Source of the DNA: Salibacterium aidingense DSM 18341
GTDB lineage: Bacteria; Bacillota; Bacilli; Bacillales; Marinococcaceae
NCBI RefSeq assembly: GCF_000429685.1
Contig: NZ_AUCI01000017.1
Location: 1-64,000 of the forward strand
DNA length: 64,000 nucleotides
Direction: 5' to 3'
Shown in pieces: positions 42,571 to 50,911 of this stretch; the stretch's first letter is position 1, and each line of letters opens with the position of its first letter. The position numbers were made by a program, and so were the translations under genes. The notes under the pieces were generated by a model. It saw only the letters and a list, made by a program, of their open reading frames with translations, made no database searches and was not told where the DNA came from.

Positions 42571-42982
42571 TCAGTCTTCGATTGCTGCTACAGCCTCGAT
42601 TTCCACTAATTGATTGGAATACCCTAATACTGTAACTCCAGATAAGGTGCTTGGCACATCGTGTTCACCAAATTTATTTCTGATGGTATCCCACGCTGTT
42701 ACCAGATCTGAACGATCGTGAGACGCAAAAAAGAACCCTTGTGTAGACAACATTATCCAATAAAGCACCACACTCTTTCAGTGCTTCTTTCAAATTCACG
42801 ACACAGGTTTCAGCTTGAAGCTCGTAATCATTAGGATGAAGTATTTTTCCCTCTTTATTAAGAGGACAGGCGCCTGCCAGGTATAGTACATTCATTCCCG
42901 ATGGTACTCGACTGGCATAGGCGTAATCCGTTGGAGCTAACGCTGCTGAATGAATTAGTGATATTTTATTGTTCATTATCAT
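42571..42982 (-). pseudogene. RidA/YjgF-family gene with a one-base frameshift
   Basis: The 5' part (42982 down to about 42740) gives RVPSGMNVLYLAGACPLNKE and ECGALLDNVVYTRVLF; the 3' part in the next frame continues ASHDRSDLVTAWDTIRNKFG to VEIEAVAAIED. An extra T in a run of six T near 42730 explains the break. RidA enzymes hydrolyse reactive enamines/imines. A homopolymer sequencing error is a real alternative, in which case the gene is intact. Confidence 0.75.
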
Positions 42983-43099
42983 TCTCCCTTCCTGTATTCT
43001 TCCATAAAAATTATTAGCAGATATTTACTAAAAAAACATATAGTTCTATCTAAATGTTATCTCATTATTATGTGCTAATGACATGCATCATCAAAGACG

Positions 43100-43705
43100 T
43101 CATTCCCCTCCTCGATTTCCTTGGTTTACGGTATTTTCAGAATGATAAGTACGGAAGCGGCCCGGTGAAAGTCCTGTATTTCGTTTAAATGCATGATAAA
43201 AGCTAGAGATGCTTTGATAACCTGTTTGATAACCAATCTCCATACAATTAAGATCCGTCGTTAAAAGAAGTTCCTTCGCTTTCTTTACCCTGATTTTTTC
43301 TAAATAGATTCGGGGAGTATATCCTGTTCTTTCTTTGAAGATACGATTTAAATGAAAACGACTAACTCCTACCCTTGATGCCATTTCATGTAAAGACATG
43401 TTGTGAACATAATTATTTTTTATCAATCGCATAGTGTCTTCCAAAACAGATTCGAATGGATCATAAATTTTTATATTTAAATCCGGCCGGCATCTTTTGC
43501 ATGGTCGATAGCCTGCCCTTTGAACTTCGTTTATATTTGAAAAAAAGGATACATTTTCACAATTCGGAACCTTAGACTTGCAAGAAGGCCGACAGAAGAT
43601 TCCAGTTGTCTTCACTGCATAAAAGAATATCCGGTCATATGCTGAATCACATGTTACTGTTGCTTTCCACATGGTATCTTTGGAAAGGTTATTTGGATCC
43701 TTCAT
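43100..43705 (-). CDS. second Ada-type zinc/AraC regulator
   Basis: 201 residues from ATG 43705 (GGGAGG site). The same layout as the AdaA above: Cys38, Cys42, Cys69 and Cys72 (GIFCRPSCKS, YRPCKRCRPD) and a C-terminal AraC domain (LHEMASRVGVSRFHLNRIFK). Sequence identity with AdaA outside these motifs is modest, so it is not a recent duplicate. It follows an APC-type transporter 17 bases away, which it may control. Confidence 0.87.
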   Translation of the reverse strand: MKDPNNLSKDTMWKATVTCDSAYDRIFFYAVKTTGIFCRPSCKSKVPNCENVSFFSNINEVQRAGYRPCKRCRPDLNIKIYDPFESVLEDTMRLIKNNYVHNMSLHEMASRVGVSRFHLNRIFKERTGYTPRIYLEKIRVKKAKELLLTTDLNCMEIGYQTGYQSISSFYHAFKRNTGLSPGRFRTYHSENTVNQGNRGGE

Positions 43706-43721
43706 TAGATTTAACCTCCCT

Positions 43722-44975
43722 TTACAGGCCAAAAATCTTTTTATTCATCATCATATAAATGATATATATAGCCACAACAATTAACGGGACGAATATATAA
43801 AATTGAAAAAAGGGAATCACAAGCAAACATAAAATGAAAGAGATGGAAGACGCCCACCATGCCGATGTGTTCTTCCTAAATAATTTAACGCCTGCTGCCA
43901 TTGAAAGAACATAAACCAGGATTCCAAGAGAAGTGGGTATAAACAAAATATCATCAAATGTCAGAGACAGAGTCTTCGTCATTAAAACACCTGCTGTTGA
44001 AAAACAGATAACAAACCACACCATTTGTCTTGGAACTTGAGTAGTTTCATGCAGCATTGAAAAAATTTTTGGAAAAGCACCATCCCTGCTTAGTGAATAT
44101 CCTAATTGCGTTAGACTGGCTACAAAAGCGTTCACTGTCCCTGTACAAATAATCAGCGCTAAAACAGCCGTGACGACTTTGGCACCTATGCCTGCTGTAT
44201 CTCCCATAATAACACCAATAGGAGACAGATTGCTTTCCTGACTGCCATACGTGGCCGTTCCTATAGTAACAAGACTTAACGCAAAAAATAAGAAACCAAT
44301 GACAACGGCACTAATAACAGCTCCTTTGACAATATCTTTTTCAGGCCTTTTAAAGTGCTCTGCCAGACTACAAATCGCCTCCCAGCCAAAAAAAGACCAA
44401 AAGATAACCGTCATAGCACTGCCGACAGAAAACCATCCATTTGGGACAAAAGGAACAAAATTCGCCCATTGTATTATTGGAAACGCCATAAATACTACTA
44501 TTATTAATAGAATCAGTAATAAAGAACTTAAAATCAACGCAACTTTACCACTGACATTTACGCCGTAATAATTGGAAACACCCGCAATGACCAAAATAAA
44601 GACAGCAATTAAAGTTGTTTCAACATGCGAAAATCCAAATGCCTGACTGATGTAAAAAGCACCGGTTAAGGACACAATTGTTTGACCAACTGCCGCTGTT
44701 ACAAAGTAAAACCACCCAACGATATTACCAAGATGATATCCAAAAGATTGTCTAACAAAGGTTGCTGCTCCACCAGCATTAGGATATTGCCGTGCCAAAC
44801 TAGTAAAGGAATAAGCAAGCGGAAAGCTAATTAAAATAACAATAAGCCAGGATACAATAGATGCTGGGCCCGCTATTGAGGCAGTTACCCCCGATAAAAA
44901 AAGAACACCTGACCCTAAAATAGCTGCAATGTATAATGCTATTCCTTGACACAACCCAATAGTTTTATTGTTCAT
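43722..44975 (-). CDS. APC-family amino acid transporter, YjeH-like exporter
   Basis: 417 residues and twelve membrane helices, starting GLCQGIALYIAAILGSGVLF, with the APC motif ILGSGVLFLSG in helix 1. The pattern resembles the YjeH group of neutral amino acid exporters more than uptake permeases. GGGGGG precedes the ATG. It is the first gene of a two-gene unit with the Ada-type regulator. Direction of transport is inferred from family resemblance. Confidence 0.82.
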   Translation of the reverse strand: MNNKTIGLCQGIALYIAAILGSGVLFLSGVTASIAGPASIVSWLIVILISFPLAYSFTSLARQYPNAGGAATFVRQSFGYHLGNIVGWFYFVTAAVGQTIVSLTGAFYISQAFGFSHVETTLIAVFILVIAGVSNYYGVNVSGKVALILSSLLLILLIIVVFMAFPIIQWANFVPFVPNGWFSVGSAMTVIFWSFFGWEAICSLAEHFKRPEKDIVKGAVISAVVIGFLFFALSLVTIGTATYGSQESNLSPIGVIMGDTAGIGAKVVTAVLALIICTGTVNAFVASLTQLGYSLSRDGAFPKIFSMLHETTQVPRQMVWFVICFSTAGVLMTKTLSLTFDDILFIPTSLGILVYVLSMAAGVKLFRKNTSAWWASSISFILCLLVIPFFQFYIFVPLIVVAIYIIYMMMNKKIFGL

Positions 44976-45099
44976 GAGTGCCCCCCCTTTTTTTATAGCA
45001 TTTAGTGTACCAGCAAGGGGTGGAAAACTCTTCTTTTTTTTTGCGCTTTAATTCGTTCAAATAAAGAAATCAAAAGGACAGAACCGTTTTTTCGGGTAA

Positions 45100-45266
45100 T
45101 CATAAACAGAATTTTTCTCCTTATCACCGAACACTTTCTGATTACAACAACGCATTTTTCCTTATCTCAGCCGATTTACTCATCGACTCAGCTTGTTTTC
45201 TCCTCATCCCGCCTTATTTACTTATCGCCCCGGCCTGATTCCTTATTACTCCTCAAAAAATGTGAG
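45100..45266. repeat. degenerate 21-nt repeat array E
   Basis: Seven to eight units, beginning TTTTTCTCCTTATCACC and including TTTACTCATCGACTCAGCTTG, close to the equivalent units of arrays C and D. It is preceded by TAATCATAAAC, also found before array F. Confidence 0.75.
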
Positions 45267-45300
45267 TCCTGTCCTGCTTCGCGGTGACAATGAGGAGTCC

Positions 45301-46566
45301 CTACAAGTTATCCAATAAGAAGACCCTGCCGTTTGCGGCGTGTATACCGTGAGCACAGTCGATTTTTCCACATAATATATACTGGCCTGTCTCAAAATCA
45401 TACACATATACCGGGGTTATTGTTACTTCCTGCTTCATTTTCTCGTAGGCTTCCCCTTTACTAATCGTAATTTTTTCAGGTCCTTCGTAATCCTTATACA
45501 TGTCTAGAAAGAAATTATTATCGATATAATTTACGGTATGCAGGCTTTCTGCGTCGAGGATGACTTTCACCTTTCGCTCCAAAATCCGTTGGTCTGGTGT
45601 GGCAGGTTTCACCGTGGCAAGAATGTATCCCTGATCACGATGCAGGGTCTTGAGCACCCATGTTCCACTATCCTGTGGGAATTCCTGGCGCATCAGGGTA
45701 GTAACAGCATGAATGGCTCGTTTTTGCTCGTCAGCAGTAATTGGAAAAGTAGCAGGATGTGGTTCATGGAAGAAGGCCTGTTCAGCCGTTACTTCTTCCT
45801 GTAAATCAATGGAGCTGCCTTCAAAGGCTTCCTCTGCCGGTGTCTGCCATCCCAATAATTGGTTCACCTGTAAATAAGATCTTCTTTCCCCAAAAAACTC
45901 AAAAGGGATGGTGGATGGACCATCGTTCGTCACATAGACTTCCTCTATCCCATACACAGGGATGAGTTTCTCCTGCTCCGAGGAAGGAAACGCCATGAGC
46001 TTCACCTGCTGTTTAGCAAACGGTTCGACTTCCTCCCATTTTAACGAAAACGTTTCCTTCTGTACCTTATCCTCCGAGGGAAAGTGGCCGTCCATTGAAA
46101 ATAAAGTAAGTTTTCCATTCTCATCAAAGTGGATTTCTATCGATCCGGAAGGAGAAACATTTATTCCGTCAATACATTCCTCGAACTGGTACTTGTGTTT
46201 TTCTTCTTTGCCAAGCTGGAACTGCTTTTTATATTCCAATCCTGTTTCTTTTTCCACCCAGTTGATAATGTCCTGCTTATCTGCATCTCCAAACCTGCTT
46301 CCATCCGCAAAGGACGTACCTCCTACAAAAATAACATTTTGAAATTGATGAGTATGTATGTTGATATCAACGACAGCCGTTCCCTCCGGGTTAAGTCCGT
46401 CTTCTTCCCGCTCCTTCACATGAGGTGGAAGCCATTCCATCCTTAATTCGTATATCGTTTCGTTAAAAGCATTGACCGACCGGCAGATTTGAAAGGTAAG
46501 TAGACTGTAATGATTTAAGCCAAGGCTCGTTTTCGCATACTCTATCAACTCTTCTATTCTTTTATC
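45301..46566 (-). CDS. YcdB/YcdC-like protein of unknown function
   Basis: About 421 residues from GTG 46566 (AGGAG site); an upstream TTG at 46587 is less likely. No signal peptide. Two roughly repeated PepSY-like units are suggested by DKQDIINWVEKETGLEYKKQ and ISKGEAYEKMKQEVTITPVY, which is the pattern I associate with YcdB/YcdC proteins of B. subtilis. It ends with a CGKIDCAHGIHAANGRVFLL strand. No catalytic motif seen. Confidence 0.5.
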   Translation of the reverse strand, partial: DKRIEELIEYAKTSLGLNHYSLLTFQICRSVNAFNETIYELRMEWLPPHVKEREEDGLNPEGTAVVDINIHTHQFQNVIFVGGTSFADGSRFGDADKQDIINWVEKETGLEYKKQFQLGKEEKHKYQFEECIDGINVSPSGSIEIHFDENGKLTLFSMDGHFPSEDKVQKETFSLKWEEVEPFAKQQVKLMAFPSSEQEKLIPVYGIEEVYVTNDGPSTIPFEFFGERRSYLQVNQLLGWQTPAEEAFEGSSIDLQEEVTAEQAFFHEPHPATFPITADEQKRAIHAVTTLMRQEFPQDSGTWVLKTLHRDQGYILATVKPATPDQRILERKVKVILDAESLHTVNYIDNNFFLDMYKDYEGPEKITISKGEAYEKMKQEVTITPVYVYDFETGQYILCGKIDCAHGIHAANGRVFLLDNL

Positions 46567-46589
46567 CACAAAACCACTCCTATACAATA

Positions 46590-46797
46590 AAGTTGAAAAA
46601 TCAAGTTATAAAATACAGTTAAGTGATTGCAGCATGTTTGGAGAGGGGCTGTGAGGCTGGCTTTGAGCATAGAATGAAAGCATCCAGACGATGCAGCAGG
46701 CACTGTCGGATTACATACCGGATGCGTCCAAATTTAAGGAGCGCAAATCCCTGCTGAGGAAATGCGCTCTTCGCGTGTTTTCCTAGTTAAAATATAA
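46590..46797. other. spacer with a terminator-like hairpin for cwlJ
   Basis: GAGCGCA (46739-46745) and TGCGCTC (46763-46769) form a hairpin that may end the cwlJ transcript. A 30-codon plus-strand frame at 46691 has no binding site and is not called. Confidence 0.4.
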
Positions 46798-46799
46798 AC

Positions 46800-47234
46800 T
46801 CAATACACACTCGGACAGGTTCCAGCTTCTGGTTCATAATAACAATGATTTTTGTATTGACCAGCAAAAGGTTGGCCGAACCACGTGGAAGGACATGGGC
46901 CAGATGGATTGAAATACCAGAGAGAATATTTCGCCGGATGCTGCCTCCAATAATTCAACGTTTTTCTTGCTAATCTTTTCTCAACATTTCTCGCTCTTTG
47001 ATAAAATAAACTACCTTTTTGGAGAGCTTCAAATGTATAATTTCCTCCTTGTACTTGATAAATGACTTCTGATATGGTCCTTACATCCGTGAAATCTAAA
47101 CAGTCCGCTACACCACGATTAACCACTACATTTCCGACAAACGACATTCCCAGCTGTCCTTCTCCTACGGCTTCCGCTCTCATCAGCCTCGCCATTAAGT
47201 TAACGTCCGAATTTGTAAATTTTATTCTCGGCAT
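46800..47234 (-). CDS. cwlJ: spore cortex-lytic hydrolase CwlJ
   Basis: 144 residues, the length of B. subtilis CwlJ, with a single hydrolase_2 (SleB C-terminal-like) domain: LMARLMRAEAVGEGQLG with the catalytic Glu21, VGNVVVNRG, and the Trp/Pro-rich close NPSGPCPSTWFGQP. It is laid down in the spore coat and degrades cortex during germination triggered by calcium dipicolinate. No gerQ is adjacent. GGGGGTG precedes the ATG. Confidence 0.9.
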   Translation of the reverse strand: MPRIKFTNSDVNLMARLMRAEAVGEGQLGMSFVGNVVVNRGVADCLDFTDVRTISEVIYQVQGGNYTFEALQKGSLFYQRARNVEKRLARKTLNYWRQHPAKYSLWYFNPSGPCPSTWFGQPFAGQYKNHCYYEPEAGTCPSVY

Positions 47235-47256
47235 TTTTTCACCCCCTACCTATTGT

Positions 47257-47264
47257 ATGAAAAA
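47257..47264 (-). promoter_or_regulatory. candidate sigma-E -10 box for cwlJ
   Basis: Minus strand CATACAAT, a full match to the sigma-E -10 consensus, about 23 bases before the cwlJ ATG. The -35 is not convincing. Confidence 0.45.
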
Positions 47265-47376
47265 AACCTATTTTGATTTCGATATTGATATTTTTATTAT
47301 TTCTTGAGGAGATGGTTTTCAGCCTCGCTTGTGGAATTTATTATTACTACATGCTATTTCTTCTCGCTTGCAACAT

Positions 47377-47946
47377 TTATTCATTCAAATAGGACGCGTC
47401 TGAGCTTGGATCATAAAACGCTTTATACCATTGCTGCTTTTCTTCCCCCAGCTCTTCTTCAAGTCTCGTTAAGCTTTCCCGTGCTTCCGCTGCCTGTTCT
47501 AATGCGGCTTCCTGACGATCACGCTTTTCCCCTGCACCTTCCGCTTCTTCCAAACGCTTATATTCTCTATGAATGGCATGTAGCATCTGACCCAAACGGG
47601 CTCCATTGCTCGTATTCATAAAAAAAGAACGATGCTGTTCCAGCTCTTTCATATAACGGCCGGCTTCCATATCATCTGCCGCCGCAGCCTCCTTCACTGT
47701 ATCTTTATCCAACAAGGCGATTGTTTGACGTACTTTAATCAGATTGTCCGTTCCCACTGAAGCCTGCAGCGCCATTTTATCTTTATAAAAAGAATAACCA
47801 GCGGCCACGGAGAGAAAAAGGAAAACTAATACCGCCGCCATAAGTATTTTTCCTTTTTTATTCTCCACCATTTTTAGAAATAAAGGGACCGTTAAAATAA
47901 AGAAAATGACTGCAATAATCAGGGTGACCGTATCCTTCGCTGACAT
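47377..47946 (-). CDS. two-helix membrane protein with coiled C-terminus
   Basis: 189 residues from ATG 47946 (AAGGGAAA). Two membrane helices (about 6-25 and 33-52), then an acidic, helical extracytoplasmic part with a strong coil near the end (YKRLEEAEGAGEKRDRQEAA and following). No known domain. Its 5' end lies head-to-head with the lipoprotein gene at 48.1 kb. Confidence 0.7.
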   Translation of the reverse strand: MSAKDTVTLIIAVIFFILTVPLFLKMVENKKGKILMAAVLVFLFLSVAAGYSFYKDKMALQASVGTDNLIKVRQTIALLDKDTVKEAAAADDMEAGRYMKELEQHRSFFMNTSNGARLGQMLHAIHREYKRLEEAEGAGEKRDRQEAALEQAAEARESLTRLEEELGEEKQQWYKAFYDPSSDASYLNE

Positions 47947-48055
47947 TATTTCCCTTCTTTCTTTTTTTGTTATATGCAACATTGGATTGTTTCTTGAAGG
48001 GTATCATTTTATCATGGAATATAAAGGAATTGAAGGAAAGAAAGGGAGAGAAGCA

Positions 48056-48642
48056 GTGAAAAACTTGATTGCTTTCATTGGGCTCGCGATCCTGTTGACC
48101 GGATGCAGCCCAGAGACAGAATCGCCAGACACGACAAGGGCAGATAAGATCTCCGAGCAGGAGGAAACGATTAATTCGTTACAGAATGAAATAGAACGAA
48201 TGGAACAAAAGGTTACCGATTATGAAAAAACAGCAGAAAAGGTCGTCAATATTTTGAACGAAAAACAGCTTCAGCAGCTGGCAGAAGCTCAATGGAATTA
48301 TCAGCTATCAATGAGCAGCCGCTCGAAGAATTTGAAAATGACCCCCGTATCGCTGTAGATGAAGACACCTTGGAAGTAAGACTAGTCGAAACCCAGCGCG
48401 AATATTCCCCGCTTCCGAATCAGGTGCACCGTCAGGGGAAACTGGAGAATTTCCATGAAGGCATTCAAGTAACCTCGGATTCCTTTGAAAAAAGCGCCCC
48501 TGCCGGAGGGACGATCAACAGCGTCATTTATCGTTTTAAAGAGGAAGATTGTCCTTCCCAGCCTGTTGAACTACATATCGATGAAACCTTACAACAGCGG
48601 CTGGACCTCTCCTCCGGAACCATTACGATCTCCGGTCCATAA
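48056..48642 (+). pseudogene. lipoprotein gene with a frameshift in the middle
   Basis: GTG 48056 (GGGAG site) opens a lipoprotein signal with lipobox LLTGC, followed by a coiled segment and LAEAQWNYQLS; near 48310 the frame breaks and INEQPLEEFENDPRIAVDED continues in another frame to TAA 48642. The joined protein of about 195 residues looks like a known kind of Bacillus lipoprotein with a beta-rich C-terminal domain. An indel of one or two bases restores it, so either a decayed gene or an assembly error. Its tail is duplicated at 38587-38796. Confidence 0.7.
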
Positions 48643-48654
48643 TCCGCCGGGTTC

Positions 48655-48800
48655 GTAATCATAAGCCGAAATTTTCTCCTTACCACCTGGCATTTACTCA
48701 TTACAAACAGCCCGTTTCTCCTTATCTCAGCCATTTTTTTTATCGTCTAAGCTTGTTTTCTCCTTGTCCCAGCGAATTTACTCCTCGTCTTCGGGGATTT
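48655..48800. repeat. degenerate 21-nt repeat array F
   Basis: About six units following the lipoprotein gene, homologous to array C in both sequence and position relative to the gene tail. Confidence 0.75.
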
Positions 48801-48897
48801 TATCCTCCCCCAGCAGTTTTGAAAGAAATTTAATGAAAGAAATGTTATTTTCTGTTAAAATATGAATCGTTTTAGAGGAGAAAGGAAGGAATACAGA

Positions 48898-49407
48898 ATG
48901 GAGACTAATGAGTTTTCTATACAAGGGCGTTTCACTTTGGAAGATGTCGTCGCCCATCACATGTATCATAGAAGAAATTTCTTCAACACTAGTTTTCTAT
49001 TTATGTTTGTCCTTTTGTTTCTCTTATTCTCAGACGGAATGGAGCAGGGCTTTGGGCTGTCTGTCTTGTCGGCCTTGCTTAGTGCCGGTGTAGTCAGGAT
49101 CCTCGGTAAACATATCATCAAACGCAGCATCACCAAAAAACTTCAGAAAGAGTCGTTTACTGAAGAGGAGGTTACCTTCACCTTTTCCCCTGCAGGTGTG
49201 CAGCAACGGCAGGAGCACCATGACGATTTTGTTAAATGGAGACAGATGCGTCGTATTTATGAACAGCCGGAGCTTTTCCAACTATATCTTACGAACCAAA
49301 AAACAATGGTGCTCCCGAAGCATTTTTACCATTCCGAAGAAGATATCCGCCGCTTTAAACAGCTGCTCCGAGCACAAAAGGATATTCGATGTGTCTATCT
49401 AACCTAA
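48898..49407 (+). CDS. YcxB-like membrane protein
   Basis: 169 residues from ATG 48898 (AAGGAAGG site). Two membrane helices (about 35-75) and a cytoplasmic C-terminal domain with VTFTFSPAGVQQRQEHHDDF and FVKWRQMRRIYEQPELFQLY, the YcxB-like pattern (a PH-like fold). It ends with VLPKHFY, also typical. Function unknown. Followed 30 bases on by another small membrane protein. Confidence 0.8.
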   Translation: METNEFSIQGRFTLEDVVAHHMYHRRNFFNTSFLFMFVLLFLLFSDGMEQGFGLSVLSALLSAGVVRILGKHIIKRSITKKLQKESFTEEEVTFTFSPAGVQQRQEHHDDFVKWRQMRRIYEQPELFQLYLTNQKTMVLPKHFYHSEEDIRRFKQLLRAQKDIRCVYLT

Positions 49408-49437
49408 TATTCACCATGGGTGAGAGGGGGTATTGAT

Positions 49438-49800
49438 ATGAAGTCTGTGGAGAACCGACTCTTCAGTATACTACACACAGGGGCGTCCCTGGGTATATTA
49501 TATTTTTTACTCTTTGAGGCCAGCGGTTTAACAAATGGCGACAAGTGGGTAGGTTCTCTACTTTTATTTATGTTTATTATCACTTCATTACTCGAATTGA
49601 TTACTGGGGATACGGATAATGCTTTATTGGGCCCCGTCATGGCTGCCTTCCCTATTATTATTTTTTGCGTCGGTTCCTTTGTAGATCTCTCTGGTCCAAC
49701 TAATGAACCTTATTTTTGGATTATTATGTTAACCCTCCTTTTCTACTTCCTGCTAGGCTTATGGACCATGGTGGCCAAAAAGAAATCGAATGATAACTAA
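49438..49800 (+). CDS. four-helix membrane protein, unknown
   Basis: 120 residues from ATG 49438 (GAGGGGG site) with four predicted membrane helices and a KKKSN tail. No family recognised. Likely co-transcribed with the YcxB-like gene. Confidence 0.65.
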   Translation: MKSVENRLFSILHTGASLGILYFLLFEASGLTNGDKWVGSLLLFMFIITSLLELITGDTDNALLGPVMAAFPIIIFCVGSFVDLSGPTNEPYFWIIMLTLLFYFLLGLWTMVAKKKSNDN

Positions 49801-49924
49801 CGGCTTTGCCTGATGGCCAGGGGGATGCTGCTCAACGGAAAGCCTTGAAGCCGGGACCCCAGAAACCAGAAACCCCTATTCAAGGATAAAAATTAAAAAC
49901 TCTTGAAGATCCGGCTTCGACAAA

Positions 49925-50064
49925 AAATTTTTTCCTTGAATGGCGGTGTTTACTCCTTACCACCTTCGTTTTTTTCATTACCTCAGCTTCGTTCTTCCTT
50001 GTCTCAGCACGGTTCTTCCTCGTCCCATCCATTTTACTCCTTATCCCGGCTGAATTGTCCCTTA
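49925..50064. repeat. degenerate 21-nt repeat array G
   Basis: About six units (TTCTTCCTTGTCTCAGCACGG, TTTACTCCTTATCCCGGCTGA and relatives), same orientation as the other arrays, between convergent genes. Confidence 0.7.
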
Positions 50065-50098
50065 TTACAAAAAAACCGGCGGTGCCAGCCGCCGGAGA
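50065..50098 (-). terminator. terminator of the exopolysaccharide operon
   Basis: CCGGCGG and CCGCCGG pair around TGCCAG with seven T following on the minus strand. Confidence 0.88.
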
Positions 50099-50102
50099 GA
50101 CT

Positions 50103-50885
50103 CTATTCTTCTTTTTCGATAAAATAAGCGTCCATGGTACGTGACATAAACAGGGCAAACTGGGCACGGGTGGTGGTTTCGTTCGGACGGAAGGCGTCAC
50201 CGGCTTCGGAGGTGATTTCCTGATCAGCGATGATGTTGATTTCTTCAAAGTTCGGGTAGTCTTCGCCGATGTCGGTGAAGCTGTGGGTGGTTTCGGCGTC
50301 CGGGAGCTCGTAGGCTTCGACGAGCAGGGCTGCCATCTGGGAGCGCTTCAGTCCTTCCCCGGCCATCATTTCGCCATTGTTCCCGGTCATAATGCCATGA
50401 TATTCGAGGGCGGCGAGCTCCTCATAGGCATGATGGTCTGGGCTGACATCGTTCACCTGAATGTCGTAATCGTCCGGTGCTTCCAGGTCCAGCGCGGAGG
50501 TCAGCATTTTTGCGGTCTGAGCCCGGGTGATGGTGTCACCCGGTTCAAAATTGCCGCTTGGATAGCCGCTGATGACATCTTGATTCGATAAGTATTGTAT
50601 TTCTTCAAAAGCAAAATAGTCGGCAGCAACGTCCGGATAAATTGGGTCTTCCGGGATGCTTGGTTCTCCGGCACCGAGGGCACGGATATCACTTTCGAGT
50701 TCCTCCATGCGCCCCTCGGTTTCGTTGACACTTTCTTCAGTCTCCGCCACCTGGTCCTCCGTCCAGTCGACGCTGGCTGCTTCTTCCGATTGATCAGCTT
50801 CGGCTCCGCTGCTTGAACAGCCGGCCAGTACCAGTGCTCCGAGAATACTTCCGCTAAGTACGACATACTTCCATTGCTTCCCCAT
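50103..50885 (-). CDS. SLH-domain lipoprotein
   Basis: 260 residues from ATG 50885. Lipobox VLAGC with Cys23, a short coiled-coil (about 45-72), then two or three S-layer homology repeats (YPDVAADYFAFEEIQYLSNQ, SGYPSGNFEPGDTITRAQTA, and RPNETTTRAQFALFMSRTM near the end). SLH domains bind pyruvylated secondary cell-wall polysaccharide, while the lipid would hold the N-terminus in the membrane, so the protein may tie membrane to wall polymer. It is the last gene of the polysaccharide operon, 27 bases after the UDP-glucose dehydrogenase gene. Confidence 0.87.
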   Translation of the reverse strand: MGKQWKYVVLSGSILGALVLAGCSSSGAEADQSEEAASVDWTEDQVAETEESVNETEGRMEELESDIRALGAGEPSIPEDPIYPDVAADYFAFEEIQYLSNQDVISGYPSGNFEPGDTITRAQTAKMLTSALDLEAPDDYDIQVNDVSPDHHAYEELAALEYHGIMTGNNGEMMAGEGLKRSQMAALLVEAYELPDAETTHSFTDIGEDYPNFEEINIIADQEITSEAGDAFRPNETTTRAQFALFMSRTMDAYFIEKEE

Positions 50886-50911
50886 TACGTCTCCATCTCC
50901 CTTCAAAAACA

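Noticed and set aside
46691-46785. 30-codon plus-strand frame before cwlJ
   Set aside because: No binding site, no homologue recognised, and it overlaps a terminator-like hairpin.
49880-50248. Minus-strand frame with AETRKNE-like repeats
   Set aside because: It comes from repeat array G and the antisense of the SLH gene; no start signal.
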